Source: Semisulcospira habei | Lineage: Eukaryota > Mollusca > Gastropoda > Semisulcospiridae | NCBI GenBank assembly: GCA_036245525.1 | Contig: BTPG01000005.1 | Location: 113,702,466 to 113,766,465 of the forward strand | Direction: 5' to 3' | DNA: 64,000 nt | In this document: piece after piece, positions 43,556 to 54,770 of the stretch | Numbering within the stretch: position 1 is the stretch's first letter | Layout: each line of letters opens with the position of its first letter | Notes under the pieces: generated by a model | What the model was told of the DNA's origin: nothing | The model's database searches: none | Seen by the model: the letters and a program-made list of their open reading frames with translations, nothing else | Position numbers and translations under genes: made by a program

Positions 43556-44283
43556 GGCGTGTGTTCAATAAAGCCGCTAAGGCAGTGCTTGGCAGTGCAG
43601 ACAATATTTACGTAGCATTGTCTGCTATAATCATCATCCAATCATCCAATGACCTCTGTCAACGCATATAGCCGTGTCAGACAAGGCCTGTTATTGTTTG
43701 GGGGGACTTCCTCGACTGGTCCACTAACCGCGCGACAGGTAAGCTAACCGCCGAACGGAGCAGACGGCTAAAGTTGCAGATGAGTCATCATCATTGCGTT
43801 ACCCCTCAGCTGAAAATGAACTAAGCGGGCTGAGCTAAATTTACTAGCCGGGATGGGGCAAAAATGTGACACGCACACCCCAACTTTCGACGGCTGTACA
43901 GAAAAACGCTCAAGTTTTTGCAAGTGGCATACATCGGATACGTAACTAGGGGGTGTTAGACAACAATAATCCGCTAAAACATTTTATACTTCCAACAAAA
44001 CACACTTCGGTCCATTTTACATAGACCCACGCCTGGACTAAGACAGGGGAGAGGAAGAAAGCTTGAAATTGTTTACCTGAAAAAGGGCCTTCTGGCTGAA
44101 AACATGGTACATCCAGTGTCCTTCCCCAATGAGAACACGTCTCTGACTAGACAGTGCCTTCCTAGCGGCCTTTCACATGCGTGACACCTCGTGCGCACAC
44201 TGCCACCAAAGCCTTCATCAGGGACAGAGTGGATCACTCGCGCGTCTCCCTCCTGTCTGGGGACGCGGGGCTGATGGCTGCCG
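43556..44283. other. unassigned stretch
   Basis: No recognised gene or repeat family. Confidence 0.4.
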
Positions 44284-44343
44284 GCAGGAGGCGTGGATTC
44301 TCATTAGCCCCCCTGCTGGTTCATGAGAATCTATGCCTCTTGC
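44284..44343. mobile_element. HP-A hairpin
   Basis: GCAGGAGGCGTGGATTCTCA / TGAGAATCTATGCCTCTTGC; the C-to-T change in GATTC/GAATC is present in both arms. Confidence 0.78.
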
Positions 44344-44498
44344 AGATGGAAGAACCTTGGGGAGCGACTGTAATGGCAATCCGGGCTTAGTTTTTTATAC
44401 GGCGTAATGAAGAGCACGCGGATGGATGCTCTGTAACGGTCAGCACCATCCAAAATCAAGGAGCGTATGCTTGCACTGTACACCACCAGCACAGTGTA

Positions 44499-44640
44499 AC
44501 CATTTGGCTGTCAGTAGCGCTTTCTGTTGAGGTGATTCCGACAGAGACCCTTTGGCTGTCGGGTTGCGCTTTTTGTCGAGGTGATTCCTTGCAAGGAATC
44601 ACCTCGACAAAAAGCGCCACCCGACAACCAAAGGGCTAAT
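44499..44640. mobile_element. HP-C element, half copy plus complete hairpin
   Basis: A first left arm at 44503-44540 is followed by a complete ~84-bp hairpin at 44550-44633 (CTTTGGCTGTCGGGTTGCGC / GCGCCACCCGACAACCAAAG) meeting at CCTTGCAAGG. Confidence 0.85.
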
Positions 44641-45569
44641 TCCTTGGTATATGTTCCCCATTCTGATTGGATGGCAATGGAAAAGGACACATAATGTAAA
44701 AACAAACAAACATATGACATCGATTTTCATAATGTCACAGTGATCCCATCCCTGCACTCCACTCCCCACCTATCCCCAATCCGACAACTCAAACGCTGCC
44801 CAACTGCAACCGCCACTAGCTCTTACGTTTGTTAGAAAGGAAGACTAGGAATAAGAAGAAGGGCCTCCAAGTTACGGCGACCCAAAGCCACAAACCAGTA
44901 AGGCCCATTGTAGGGGCTCATGAGGACCTGTGTCTCTTGGTGACACCACGTTCCTTGGACGCACGAGGCTCTTTGGCGTTGAATTAACCAACAATTTCAG
45001 AAAGACAATCAGCGCCTCCAAGAATTGGAGGTGGTAATTTCTAACAAGCATGTGGTGCGTGGCCACAGGTACAATCGACGGTAGCGGGTGCTCATACAGC
45101 CGTTCGCCAAACCTCATCCGTCACAGCATCTCCTCAAGTTGCAGTCTGATTGGGCTGATGAAGGTCTGTGGACAGGCCTCTCGCGGAGGGAAAAGGTTGG
45201 GAGACAGATTACGTACGCATAGATAGCCGATGAAGAGTCGCGTGATTTGATGGGGATATCTTCACGAGGATCTCTGCTGGAAAGGTGAATCAAACGAGAC
45301 AAACCTATTGGACTAAAGTCCGATCGCTTTTTGTCGTTTGACGCACCTTTGTCCACGGGGGGAGGGAGGGGGGTGGGGGTAACCGCGAACCGGATACACA
45401 TTAATTCGAACCGTGCGACGTATTGTGCATCGATTTAAATTATTTCCGCTTTGTAGTTGGCATAAAACTACTTCACAATCTGGTTGTCGGTAGCGACAGT
45501 CAAAACTACTTAACAGTACTGTGCGTCAATTTAAATGTATTTCCGCTTTGTGGCTAGCGTAAAACTACT
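44641..45569. other. unassigned stretch
   Basis: An HP-A right-arm fragment at 44912-44940 (GGGGCTCATGAGGACCTGTG). TTTCCGCTTTGTRGYTRGC / ATAAAACTACTT occurs twice near 45440 and 45545. No gene recognised. Confidence 0.4.
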
Positions 45570-45640
45570 TAACCCTCTTGCTGTCGGTAGCGGTTAAGGT
45601 TGAGGTGATTCCAGAATCATCGCGACAAAACGGTTAAGGA
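45570..45640. mobile_element. HP-C element, short form
   Basis: TTAACCCTCTTGCTGTCGGT, GGTTGAGGTGATTCCAGAAT and CATCGCGACAAAACGG. The inner arm GGTTAAGG replaces the usual GCGCTTTTTG. Confidence 0.65.
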
Positions 45641-45930
45641 GGAGATGCATGGTACATGTGATCACAAATATAATTAGGTATTCTTCGTATTCCAGTCGAC
45701 ACTTGCATATCAATGCCTAGCTTCAAGTGAAAATGGAAATGTGCGTCATGTACGAAATTTTAAGTATGCGGTGCGATGTTTCAGCATGCGATACGAAGTC
45801 AAAAAGCGAGCAACACGACATTCCTATCTCATGTTTATGTTCAAAACACATCGGTGTACTTTTCGGTTATCCACCGCGTTATCTCTGTGTCCTTGTCCAC
45901 ATGGCTTCATTTCATACTTCATTAGTTCAT

Positions 45931-46178
45931 TTAACACGTTCACTGCCGAGAACAGCTTCACACGATCTAACTGCAAGAGACATCACAGGCAGCGCACTTG
46001 AGGGGGCTCATAAGGATCTATGCTTCTTGCCGATCCCACTGTGTGTTCCTCGGATAAATAAAGCTTTTCTGTCGTTGAAACGCCGCATAAATCCTCATAA
46101 GCCCCAGAATACTGCGGGGGTTCATGAGGGTTTCTATCTCTCGCAGCTGGGTGGCGTTCGTCTTGCCCCGGCAGTTAA
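45931..46178. mobile_element. HP-A MITE with two hairpins
   Basis: TTAACACGTTCACTGCCGAG to TTGCCCCGGCAGTTAA; hairpins at 45973-46031 and 46081-46146. Two units seem fused or duplicated between a single pair of ends. Confidence 0.7.
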
Positions 46179-46961
46179 TGGCTTATGGTACGACGCTTAG
46201 CTAGCTTTGGAGATTTTAAGTGATTGAACGGCCATGTGTGCGCACTTTCTGGTCGGCAAAACATAATTCGTCTGACCGTAAAAGTATAATTACTAGTGCA
46301 GAGAGGTGTCTTGCTTCAGAACGGTTAAAAGTGGTTATATGTAATATCATTTCCTCCGATTCACTTGAAAGTGGTTACTTTATCGGTTGTACGTAAAAAT
46401 CATATTGTAAAGATTCAAATAAAAGATACTTCCAAAAGTTGAGAGAGCAGTAACTTCAACTAATTCACTTTGGAGCGTCTATACCTCGATCTCGCGCCCT
46501 AAAAGCACCACTGTCATTTCATCTAATTCACTGTAGAGCAGTTATGCCTGCAGTGGCATGACAGTGGGATTTTCAGGTTTTCAGTCGCTTTAAAGTGATT
46601 TCCTGTCACGCGCCGTTACACGAAACGCGCGTCCAAGGTCGTACTGTTTTCAGAAACCCCATCGTGACTTCTCAACGCCTCGTCATTGTTATATGGCGCG
46701 TGCTTAATTGCCCTCGAACACTTCATAATACCCATACATACATACATACATAGGCCTACATACATACATACATACGCACATACGGCGCCTCGCGCCAAAT
46801 GTACGTTCAGCAGCGAGGTTAGCGTAACTTGACATGATGTAATTTTTATCTTGTTACTTCAATTGTTAGAGGTTTAGCCTGCCCGCCTTTGACATCATGG
46901 ACATGCTATTAAACACGTCGTAAAAAGTCCCTTCTATAAATAGTCCAAAATCTATCCCGGT
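46179..46961. other. unassigned stretch
   Basis: (CATA)n at 46733-46773. CTTGAAAGTGGTTA-like and TTCACTTTGGAGCG / TTCACTGTAGAGCA blocks recur between 46330 and 46545. No gene recognised. Confidence 0.4.
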
Positions 46962-47651
46962 CTACCGTGCAACCCCCCCCCCCCCTCACCCCCCAGTACT
47001 CAATGAGATGAGTTTCAAAGTATACCGTAGTATGTCCTGAGATGTTTAAGCCGTGTTCCCCTAAAATCCTTAGGCAATCACCAGAGATATTGCCGATGGC
47101 GCAAGGGTACCCCCATTCACGCTCTTCGCGGATGCTAAAAAGAGGTTGAGAAACATCTTCCTTTAAATTAATCAGAATTCACTCCAGAAGCCCAAATGAG
47201 GCAATATTATGTTACGGCGCACCTTATGCGTCCTCGCAGAAAACAGAATTAAAAAAATATTGAATCTCTGGCTCAAAGTGAAGGTATTTGTGCACCCAGT
47301 AAACGGCCATTTCCGCGAAATCTCAAAAAAAAAGAGTCAAATATATTTAAACAGAGGAGTATGACGTAAGCAATTTTTATGATCATTTTGCGTTCCTTTG
47401 CGTACTGGTAAAATGGGGGTAGGGCAGCAGATTCAGCCACGGTGGCCCCTAAATGCATCACAGCATCATAAAATCAGGTTGGGAGTAACTGGTACTCTAG
47501 CCTAACCAATAAAACCTTAAAAAAAAAACCCAACAAACTATCAGTTGTATACAAAATTTCTGAGGACAGCGGAAACAACGTATGTTTCCCAATTCGGCAA
47601 TTTTAAATGGAAAAAAGCTATCATTCACCACCGACTTTCCTTATTTTGTTC

Positions 47652-48018
47652 CCCCACCCGGGTCTGCCCTGGGGGACTTGGGTGGGGTTAGCTACTTTTT
47701 AATTCCCAGGGTCACTCTGGTCAGTCCCACAGGGTGGGTTTTCCCCTCTTTTCTGGGGCATGTGTTTCTGTCTACCCTTGGTCCATTCACCTGTATTTTC
47801 CTTTTTAAAACTCTCCCTACTGTCTGCGCTGCCTGTAGCTCTTGATGTTGGATGTGTGTTGCTAAATGGTCTTTAGCGTATTTGACCGGCTGGCGACATA
47901 TATTCAATATTTTTTAAATTTTTATTTTTATTTTTATTTTTACAAGCAGTGCAGGCACGTCCTGAGAAAGTCTCGTTGCTGTCGGGACGTTAAGCAATGT
48001 ATAATCAATCAATCAATC
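47652..48018 (+). mobile_element. R1 retroposon with (ATCA)n tail
   Basis: CCCACCCGGGTCTGCCCTGG at the 5' side, CGTTGCTGTCGGGACGTTAA near the end, then (AATC)n at 48002-48018. Inserted in the centre of the foldback structure. Confidence 0.85.
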
Positions 48019-48225
48019 CTTATTTTCTTGCACTTTATGCTCACATTATTGAAACTTAATATGTAAAGAGAGGTCAAAATGAAATGGAATAACTTTAGTA
48101 ATTTTTTCTATTTAAATTTGTGTATTTTTACAACTTGGGGGTAGGGATTCAAAACCAACCACTGTGGCACTCACAGTGATCACACCATCACCTAGTCAAA
48201 TTTATAATAATTGTGACAACTTGTT

Positions 48226-48300
48226 TTAACTCTTTCGAGACGTGCCGCATCCGTATTCGCGGCGTAAAGCCGCGAATCCGGATGCGGCACGTATCGACAT
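48226..48300. mobile_element. HP-G palindromic element
   Basis: TTAACTCTTTCGAGACGTGC, then CGCATCCGTATTCGCGGC / GCCGCGAATCCGGATGCGG. The right TTAA is not seen. Confidence 0.75.
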
Positions 48301-48410
48301 AGAAAATGTCTGAAGGCACATAATTTTTGTCTTTTTTGCGATTTCACGGAAATGGCCGTTTACTGGGTGCACAAATGCCTTCACTGTGAGCCAGAGATTT
48401 TTTCATTCCG

Positions 48411-48411
48411 T

Positions 48412-48446
<35 letters not shown>

Positions 48447-48447
48447 G
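48411..48447. repeat. (TTG)n microsatellite
   Basis: About 12 repeats inside the right arm of the foldback; absent from the left arm. Confidence 0.95.
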
Positions 48448-48701
48448 CAGAGAACTAAGAAGGTGTGCCTTAACATAATATTGCCTGATTTGGGCTTCCG
48501 GAATGAAATTTGATTTATTTAGAGGAAAATGTTTCTCAACAAGATTTTAACATTCGCGAAGAGCGTGGATTGCGCCATCGGCTATATCTCTGGTGTGTTC
48601 CTAAGGATTTTAGGGGGAAATGGCTTAAACATCTCAGAACATACTAAGGTGCACTTTGAAACCCATCTTATTGAGTACTGGGGGGTGAGGGGGTACGGTA
48701 G

Positions 48702-50359
48702 CCAGGACTGCCTTACGGAGTAAAATAGAAAGGACTTATAAAATCAAAGCCTCAAAAGCCCAGGGGCCGAACGGCCTCCCCGTCGGATAATGCTGACATC
48801 TTAGCTGAGTTCAAGTTGGCGACGACCGCAAATTTGGTGGCCATCTCAGACTTGTGAAGCGATATCAAGTATCCGAATACGACACACAATATGGAGAAAA
48901 AAAAATTCGCAGCTGATTTTTGAAATTATAATTATCTCCAGCAACTGCAGAAATGAAATGTGCACCGCATACGTTTCAGAATTATACACTGACGTCCACA
49001 CAGTTTTATGTATTAGGCAACTGTGCACCGTCTCGTCCACATGTAATCGTACGCTTTCGGAAATATCCCCTCTTAGCCGTAGGATGAACACAGGGTCGAT
49101 CTCTGCATGTGATGAATCTCTATGCTCACGCATAGGGTTCACATAGTAGGTTAAATACGGTAGTTTTATTAGCGGTTTGTTTTGTGCCGATAGTCCGTGG
49201 GGCCCGTGGGCCACATGAAATCTTAAAGGAACGTTTAATACGGGGAGTTTTAGTGAGTTCTAGGCGAGAGCTCAGTACGTTAGTGCGGGCTATACTGTCA
49301 GTGTGGGCAGACGTGTGTGAAATACCGTAGCCCGTATTCCAAGACTCTGAAACCTAGAATTCAGGTATGTTTCTACACGTATTATTGATGGTTACTGCGT
49401 TAAAGATAGTATGCGTTAATAGGAGTTAATGCGGTTGTAAAGTGTTGACTGGTTTGGTTTAGTATGTTGGTTTGGAATTCAGTGAGATAACCGGTGGTTT
49501 TCGTATACAGTTATTTACCGAGATGGATAACTAAAGGAATGTGAGGTGTGTATGCCTAAGTCGTTATGAAGGTAGTACGTGGTTAAGTATAGTCTTTTCC
49601 AGCGTATGGGATAACGTATAGCGAGAGTATTAGGTTATAGTCTGTTTCAAGATAGCGACAGAGATATGGGGTTGTTACGAAAGTAGTTGGGTTATGAAGC
49701 ACGTGTGTATGTGTGAATGAACGTGTGAGTTATTTGTATCAGCCAGGTTACGTAATGTATCTCATATTATCCAATATCTGTGTGTGTGTGTGTTTAGCAA
49801 GTGTTACGATTTAGGACTTTGTTACTGTTCAGAGTGCTTGTCGGAGGTTGGAGCGACGGACGCCGAGATGTCAGTCACCAGGGACCTAATGCGAGGTCAT
49901 ATCTCCATCTCTTCACTCGGGGAGTGAGCGACCGGTGCCGAGACACTTGGGTCACAGCGAAGATACGGTACGAGTAACGAGGACGTCCACGGTACGAGAG
50001 ACAGGACGACTCGGGAGCGTACGAAGGACTTGCACGCCTAGACGTGAAAGGACTGAACGTAATCAGGCGAGAACACTAAACAGGTTGGAGTGTGGGACAC
50101 TACTACCTAGCCTGGCTTTGATATTATGTGATGTGGATGTGATGTTGAGATGCTGGTAATGGGGAAGGTGTAGTGTAAATAGTTTGATAATCTTTTGAAC
50201 GATTCCTTTATTGCTTATTTTGTATAAAAGTCTACGTTAGAAAGAAAGCCCGTGAGTTGTTTTTTACCGCGTGAATGCGCCCGTCTGAGTCAGTGGCGGT
50301 GTATGCGTCTGTTGTGCGAGAGTCTGTACGTGCGACTGGGGGCAAGTCTGCGTGTGTTA
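48702..50359. other. unassigned 1.65-kb stretch
   Basis: GT-rich on the plus strand from 49150 to 50220, with several ACGGTAG/TACGTTAG-like motifs but no clear repeat unit. TTGTATAAAAGTCTACG near 50219 resembles a TATA-containing promoter or LTR end; I see no matching LTR border. No gene recognised. Confidence 0.35.
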
Positions 50360-50560
50360 CACTGCAAGAAGATGTATGCTCTTCAAAAGCCTTTTGCACA
50401 TGAGAATCTATGCCTCTTGTAGACGGGGGTTCCTGGATATGTAAATACGACCGCAAGAATTCACTCATTTAGGGGAGCTAATGTGGATGTAAATAGGGCC
50501 GCAAAACGCCGCACAGATTCTCGTGAGATGAAGGTGCATGGGGATCTATGTCAAGTGTAG
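50360..50560. mobile_element. two degenerate HP-A hairpins
   Basis: One at 50362-50420 (CTGCAAGAAGATGTATG ... GAGAATCTATGCCTCTTG) and a weaker one at about 50500-50555. Confidence 0.55.
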
Positions 50561-50892
50561 TTGAAATAATCTGACAGGGGAACATCGTTACGAGTGGCAT
50601 GAACATAAACACGAGCGCTCACATCGGCTTGATGAGGTTTCCGACCTCACCCCGAGGGGGTATCGAGGTTTCCCTGAAATTTCAGGGACTCCGGTGGCGT
50701 TGGACCTATGACTGTACACACAGTTGTTATACAGAGGCCCAATTACTGTATGTCAGATAATTAAACAGCCAAATCAGCCTTATCCCAGTACAGAGGAGTC
50801 AGCCTTAAATACGAGTCAGCGTTACACCAGACAGCCGCAGTCACACCGTGAGGAACCGCTGTACCTGAAGTACGGACTAAACGCCCAACACC

Positions 50893-50960
50893 TGCAAGAG
50901 GCACAGATCCTCAGGAGCCCCCGCATCCTGTGGGGGCTCATAAGAATCTATTTCTCTTGT
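50893..50960. mobile_element. HP-A hairpin
   Basis: GCAAGAGGCACAGATCCTCA / TAAGAATCTATTTCTCTTGT around GCCCCCGCATCCTGTGGGGGC. Confidence 0.8.
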
Positions 50961-51176
50961 TGGCTATAGTTATCTCTATACTGCCATGTTTATGCAGAAT
51001 GCATCGTGTGCTGGGTGATCAAGTCAGCGTTACATCAGAACTGTTCTTGTTGTGGTCACCATCCACCCATCCACGTCAAGAACCGAAGGAATCACTTTTA
51101 AGGCACTAACCTTCAGCAGTCATGTTAAAATATTAGCAGCGAAAAGCAACACTTTATTCACATATTCAGTTTTGCT

Positions 51177-51262
51177 TTTGGGTGTCAGTAGCGCTTTGTG
51201 TCGGGGTGATTTCTAAAGGAAACGCAAATGACAAAAAGCGCTACCGACAGCCAAAGCGGTAG
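51177..51262. mobile_element. HP-C palindromic element
   Basis: TTTGGGTGTCAGTAGCGCTT / AAAAAGCGCTACCGACAGCC with a diverged centre. Confidence 0.75.
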
Positions 51263-51690
51263 GCGGTCCGTGGCGCAGTGGTTAAGGCGCCTGACACCAA
51301 TGCCAAAGGTGCGAGGTTCGAAAACGGGTTCCGGCATCAGACTTTTCTCCTCTGGTAAGTGTCACCGTTAATTCGGGCGGACCGTCGGGGGTTCTTTCTC
51401 CGGGTACTCCGGTTCTTCCACCCCCCTCCCCCCCCCCCCACACACACACACTTTGGTACCGGTTTCAGGCCACTTTACAAATTTCAAATACAAGCGATCA
51501 AAAATCTCTGTAACTTCAGTAGCTGAACTGGCCCTTCGTCTGTCTTGTACTGTGTTTGTCTTCGGCGTAAATCCGTGTCTGTCACGCGAGTGTGCGTGTT
51601 GGATTTCAGTTCGCGGCGCTTTGAGTCGATTCACCCAAAAATTGAGAAAAAGCGCCTATATAATACCGGTATTATTATTATTATGAGGCA
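51263..51690 (+). mobile_element. tRNA-headed SINE joined to R2-type tail
   Basis: CCGTGGCGCAGTGGTTAAGG matches the pol III A box (TGGCGCAGTGG) and GCGAGGTTCGAAAACG a B box. No acceptor stem pairs, so it is a SINE head and not a tRNA gene. The 3' part at about 51590-51690 has TTCGCGGCGCTTTGAGTCGA and AAAGCGCCTATATAATA plus (ATT)n, the R2 tail, so R2 elements are probably the tail of this SINE. Confidence 0.72.
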
Positions 51691-51699
51691 TAACCAAAT

Positions 51700-51785
51700 A
51701 GATTGGTTCAATGATAGTGGCAGATTCCCAGGCGCCAAGCTAATCGGGTACTAACATTTACCTATCATGACCGATCAGTCTCCTA
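51700..51785. mobile_element. HP-D remnant
   Basis: GGTTCAATGATAGTGGCAGA, GGCGCCAAGCTAATCGGGTA and CTATCATGACCGATCAGTCT keep HP-D block order; arms are diverged. Confidence 0.55.
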
Positions 51786-52012
51786 TAGCTTGTATGCAGT
51801 CATTACAGGCGCCTCCAAAAGCTGCGAAAGTCGTCATCAGGTCTGCCCAGCTGTGGAGGCACAACACAGTAAGTGTATTTTTACCGAAAGCGAGAGTTTC
51901 ATTGAAATACAATGGAAATCTGGCTTTTCACAAAAGTGGACTTGCTGTCCTTTCGCCTTCACGGGGCAGAGGTCATGTCATCAGCGCCACAATGAGTTAA
52001 TTGCATCAGGAC

Positions 52013-52215
52013 TTCAATTTCCAAAAACCTCAGTAGCTCGCTTGAGCTTGTCCCTTGCACCACGTGAATGTTCTGTGTTGATATACAGTGTGTGAGTGAA
52101 TGCGCGTGATTCATGTGAGCGTGCTTGATGGGTTCAGTTCGCGGCGGCGCTTTGAGCCGATTTTCAATTGCGATAAAGCGCCTATATAATGAGCTATTTA
52201 TTTATTTATTTTTAT
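52013..52215 (+). mobile_element. R2-type retroposon with ATTT-rich tail
   Basis: Matches 2318-2524 in reverse orientation: GAGCTTGTCCCTTGCACCAC, GTGAGTGAATGCGCGTGATT and GCCGATTTTCAATTGCGATA. Ends in (TATT)n. Confidence 0.78.
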
Positions 52216-52372
52216 TTATCAGCATGTCCCATGGATGATCCCGAGAATGTCCACACCTTGCTGGCCAATTTCACATCCACACTGGTTGTCAGCCTCGGTT
52301 ATCAATGATTGGTAGGGAATCGACGAAGACAACTAGTGTGATTCACACCAGCATTAACACATACCCCAGCAG

Positions 52373-52436
52373 CAAAGCGTCTTCGGGCCCACAGCGGCCG
52401 TCGTGGGCCCGAGAACCTTTCCTTACTGATCCTCAG
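52373..52436. mobile_element. HP-B remnant
   Basis: AGCAAAGCGTCTTCGGGCCC / GGGCCCGAGAACCTTTCCTT around ACAGCGGCCGTCGT. Confidence 0.65.
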
Positions 52437-52657
52437 AATGGGGAGGGGGTGGGGACCAGCTGAATCTACCAGTTTCACCGAATCGTTCCCATCTTCTCAT
52501 TAATTAGTACCATTAATCAAGCAATCCATCGACAGCGTGCTGTGTGTTGACAATACCGCTGGACATCACGGGCAGTCTTATACCGTTGATTTCACAACAC
52601 GCGCATCACCCTTTGTATTAATCAGTACGTGATTTGATGATTTCATTAATTTAACTG

Positions 52658-52853
52658 CTAACCCCTTCGCTGCCGAGAACAACTAAACGCCATCCAAATG
52701 CAAGCGGCATAGATCCACATGGTCAACCGCTTTGCGGGGGCTCATGTGGATCTATACCTCTTGCTGGTCCTACTTTGTGTCCAAGTTCCTTGGACGACTA
52801 ATTAACACAGATGTCAGAAACAGTCTACGTTCACTGGCAGTAAAGGAGTTACA
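52658..52853. mobile_element. HP-A MITE with covarying arms
   Basis: CTAACCCCTTCGCTGCCGAG to CACTGGCAGTAAAGGAGTTA; hairpin 52700-52764. Left arm GATCCACATG and right arm CATGTGGATC share the same private change. Confidence 0.85.
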
Positions 52854-53142
52854 TAACGGGGTGATTTATTTATATGAGTGCAATTACAAGCTAACGGGTC
52901 ACGAGTGAGCCAGGCAAGCACGTGCGCTTACGCGCGCAGTCAGTGGATCATCGTGTCTGGTGTGGTGACCTATTCGCAAAAAGAAATGGAATTAGACGGA
53001 GGAGCATGCCAACTGCTTTGTCCCGAGCATAAAACAACAAGAAGTCACCGACAAATCCACAGCTACAAACACAAGTTGTATCCGTATAATTATCGTCGCT
53101 ATAATTAATTGGCGCGTCCAACCTCGCACAATACGTACAAAT

Positions 53143-53359
53143 TTAACCCATTCAGCCCTGACACACTACAGCAGGAGATGGGTCGATCATGATAATTCAA
53201 GGGTAGTGCCAGATTAGCTTGGCGCCTGTCCTCGGCGCCAAGCTAATCTGGCACTACCCTTGAAGTATCATGGTCGACCCATCTCCTGCAACAGGTGCAT
53301 AGTCGTTAGATGACGCCTCCAAAATTTGGGAAATACTTGCGTCGGGCTGAATGAGTTAA
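53143..53359. mobile_element. HP-D MITE, full-length reference copy
   Basis: TTAACCCATTCAGCCCTGAC to GCGTCGGGCTGAATGAGTTAA, so TTAA and the ATTCAGCCC block occur at both ends. The core 53172-53289 has ~54-base arms (CAGGAGATGGGTCGATCATG ... ) meeting at GGCGCCTGTCCTCGGCGCC. No ORF. Confidence 0.9.
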
Positions 53360-53764
53360 AATTTCCCACCGATCAGCATCACACATTTTGCCATAGTGCG
53401 TTGTCAATCCTCGCGCTGGGACCATATGGCGTTGAGGCGCGTCCACTGGGTGGTGGATAGGGGGTCCCTCGTGAGAGGGGTGCACCGAATGAAATAAGGT
53501 GCCGTGAACCAACATGGTCTAAGGGAAGGTGACCCCGACAGAAAACCCCTGGTCCTCCTAGTAAGGGGGTTGGGCGTGGGGGTAGCTTCCCCACCCTGCA
53601 AAAAAGGAAATAGCTACAAAAACGCCGACGAAAAGACTAACAGTAATTCCTTTCCTGGAGGAGGAAGGTTCTTCTACTAGAAGACTTATGATGCCCTGTG
53701 GTGAAAGCCGAAAGTCTTCGGAAGCCACAGGACGAGCCGCCTTTCTCTATCCAGGGACACAACC

Positions 53765-54770
53765 ATGGGCACATGGAACGTCAAGACCATGTACCAGAGC
53801 GGCAAGGCCGCCCAGATAGCAGCGGAAATGCAAAAGTACAACCTTTCTTTGCTAGGTATCAGTGAAGCCAGATGGTTGATTGATTGATTGTACATTGCTT
53901 AACGTCCCGACAGCAACATGGACGCAGTCTGGCCAGAAAAGGCTGTTAAGTGGGGAGATGATTCTGTATTCAGGTCATGAAGAGGAGAATGCCCCCCATA
54001 CAGAAGGAGTAGCATTCATGCTGTCACCAGTGGCACAGAGAGCGATGATGGGCTGGGAACCTCTTGGGCCAAGAATTATCACAGCAGCCTTTAGAACCAA
54101 GAAAAAGCTCAAGCTGAACGTCATCCAGTGTTATGCGCCCACCAATGACAGTGACGAGGAAGAAAAACAAGAGTTCTACGACCAACTCCAGAGTGCCGTG
54201 GACAAATGTGCGGAGCGAGACATCACCATCGTCATGGGCGATTTTAATGCCAAAATAGGGGAGGACAACACCGGATACGAAGAGGTGATGGGGAGACAGG
54301 GACTAGGCTCGGAGATGAGTGAGAACGGGGGGAGGTTTGTAGACTTTTGTGCTCTAAACCGACTTGTCATTGGAGGCAGCATCTTCCCACACAGAAGAAT
54401 ACACAAAGCAACTTGGGTCTCACCTGACCATACAACAGAGAACCAAATAGACCATATCTGCATTAGCAAGAAATTTAGAAGATCCCTTCAAGATGTTCGA
54501 GTGAGGAGGGAAGCAGATGTCGCCTCAGACCACCATCTGCTTACCTTAAGAATGAAGCTCAAGCTAAAGAAAAGCCGCACAGAGACAACAAGAAGACAGC
54601 GCTATAATGTAGGCCTCCTGAGAGAAACTGGAGTTAGAGAAGAGTTCAAACTGGTGCTGTCCAACCGGTTTCAAGCACTACAGGAGCTAGTAAATGAAGA
54701 GGAGGCGGTCACCACAGAGCAGCAGTGGAAGGCAGTTAGAGAGGCGCTCAACTCAACCTGCAAAGATAGG
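53765..54770 (+). pseudogene. RTE endonuclease, interrupted
   Basis: The coding region starts at ATG 53765 (MGTWNVKTMYQSGK ... LLGISEARW, the first endonuclease blocks). It is cut right after SEARW by a 43-bp retroposon tail plus a 3-bp duplication (46 bp net), which changes the frame. The rest continues from 53919 with WTQSGQKRLLSG, VIQCYAPTND, MGDFNAKIGE, NQIDHICISK and ASDHHLLTLRMK, so every catalytic block is still recognisable. A second frameshift near 54765-54780 separates it from the RT part. Not translatable as one protein. Confidence 0.88.
53876..53918 (-). mobile_element. 43-bp R1 tail inserted in the RTE endonuclease
   Basis: TTGATTGATTGATTGTACAT ... CCCGACAGCAACA equals the tail end of R1 (18419-18461, minus strand). 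Flanked by TGG (53873-53875 and 53919-53921). The 5' truncation leaves only the last 43 bp. Confidence 0.88.

Larger units (their letters stand above)
46962..48701. mobile_element. 1.74-kb inverted-repeat (foldback) structure
   Basis: Left arm 46962-47332 and right arm 48329-48701 are inverted copies of each other over about 370 bp: CCCCCAGTACTCAATGAGAT pairs with ATCTTATTGAGTACTGGGGG, and GCACCCAGTAAACGGCCATT with AATGGCCGTTTACTGGGTGC. Both outer ends read CTACCGT inward. The ~1-kb centre holds an R1 retroposon and an HP-G copy but no transposase. Either a foldback transposon or an inverted duplication. Confidence 0.8.

Noticed and set aside
49150..50230. Solo LTR suggested by TATAAAA-like sequence near the end
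   Set aside because: I could not find matching TG...CA borders or a target duplication.
51263..51335. A functional tRNA gene
   Set aside because: A and B boxes are good, but no acceptor stem pairs and it continues into a SINE body and tail.
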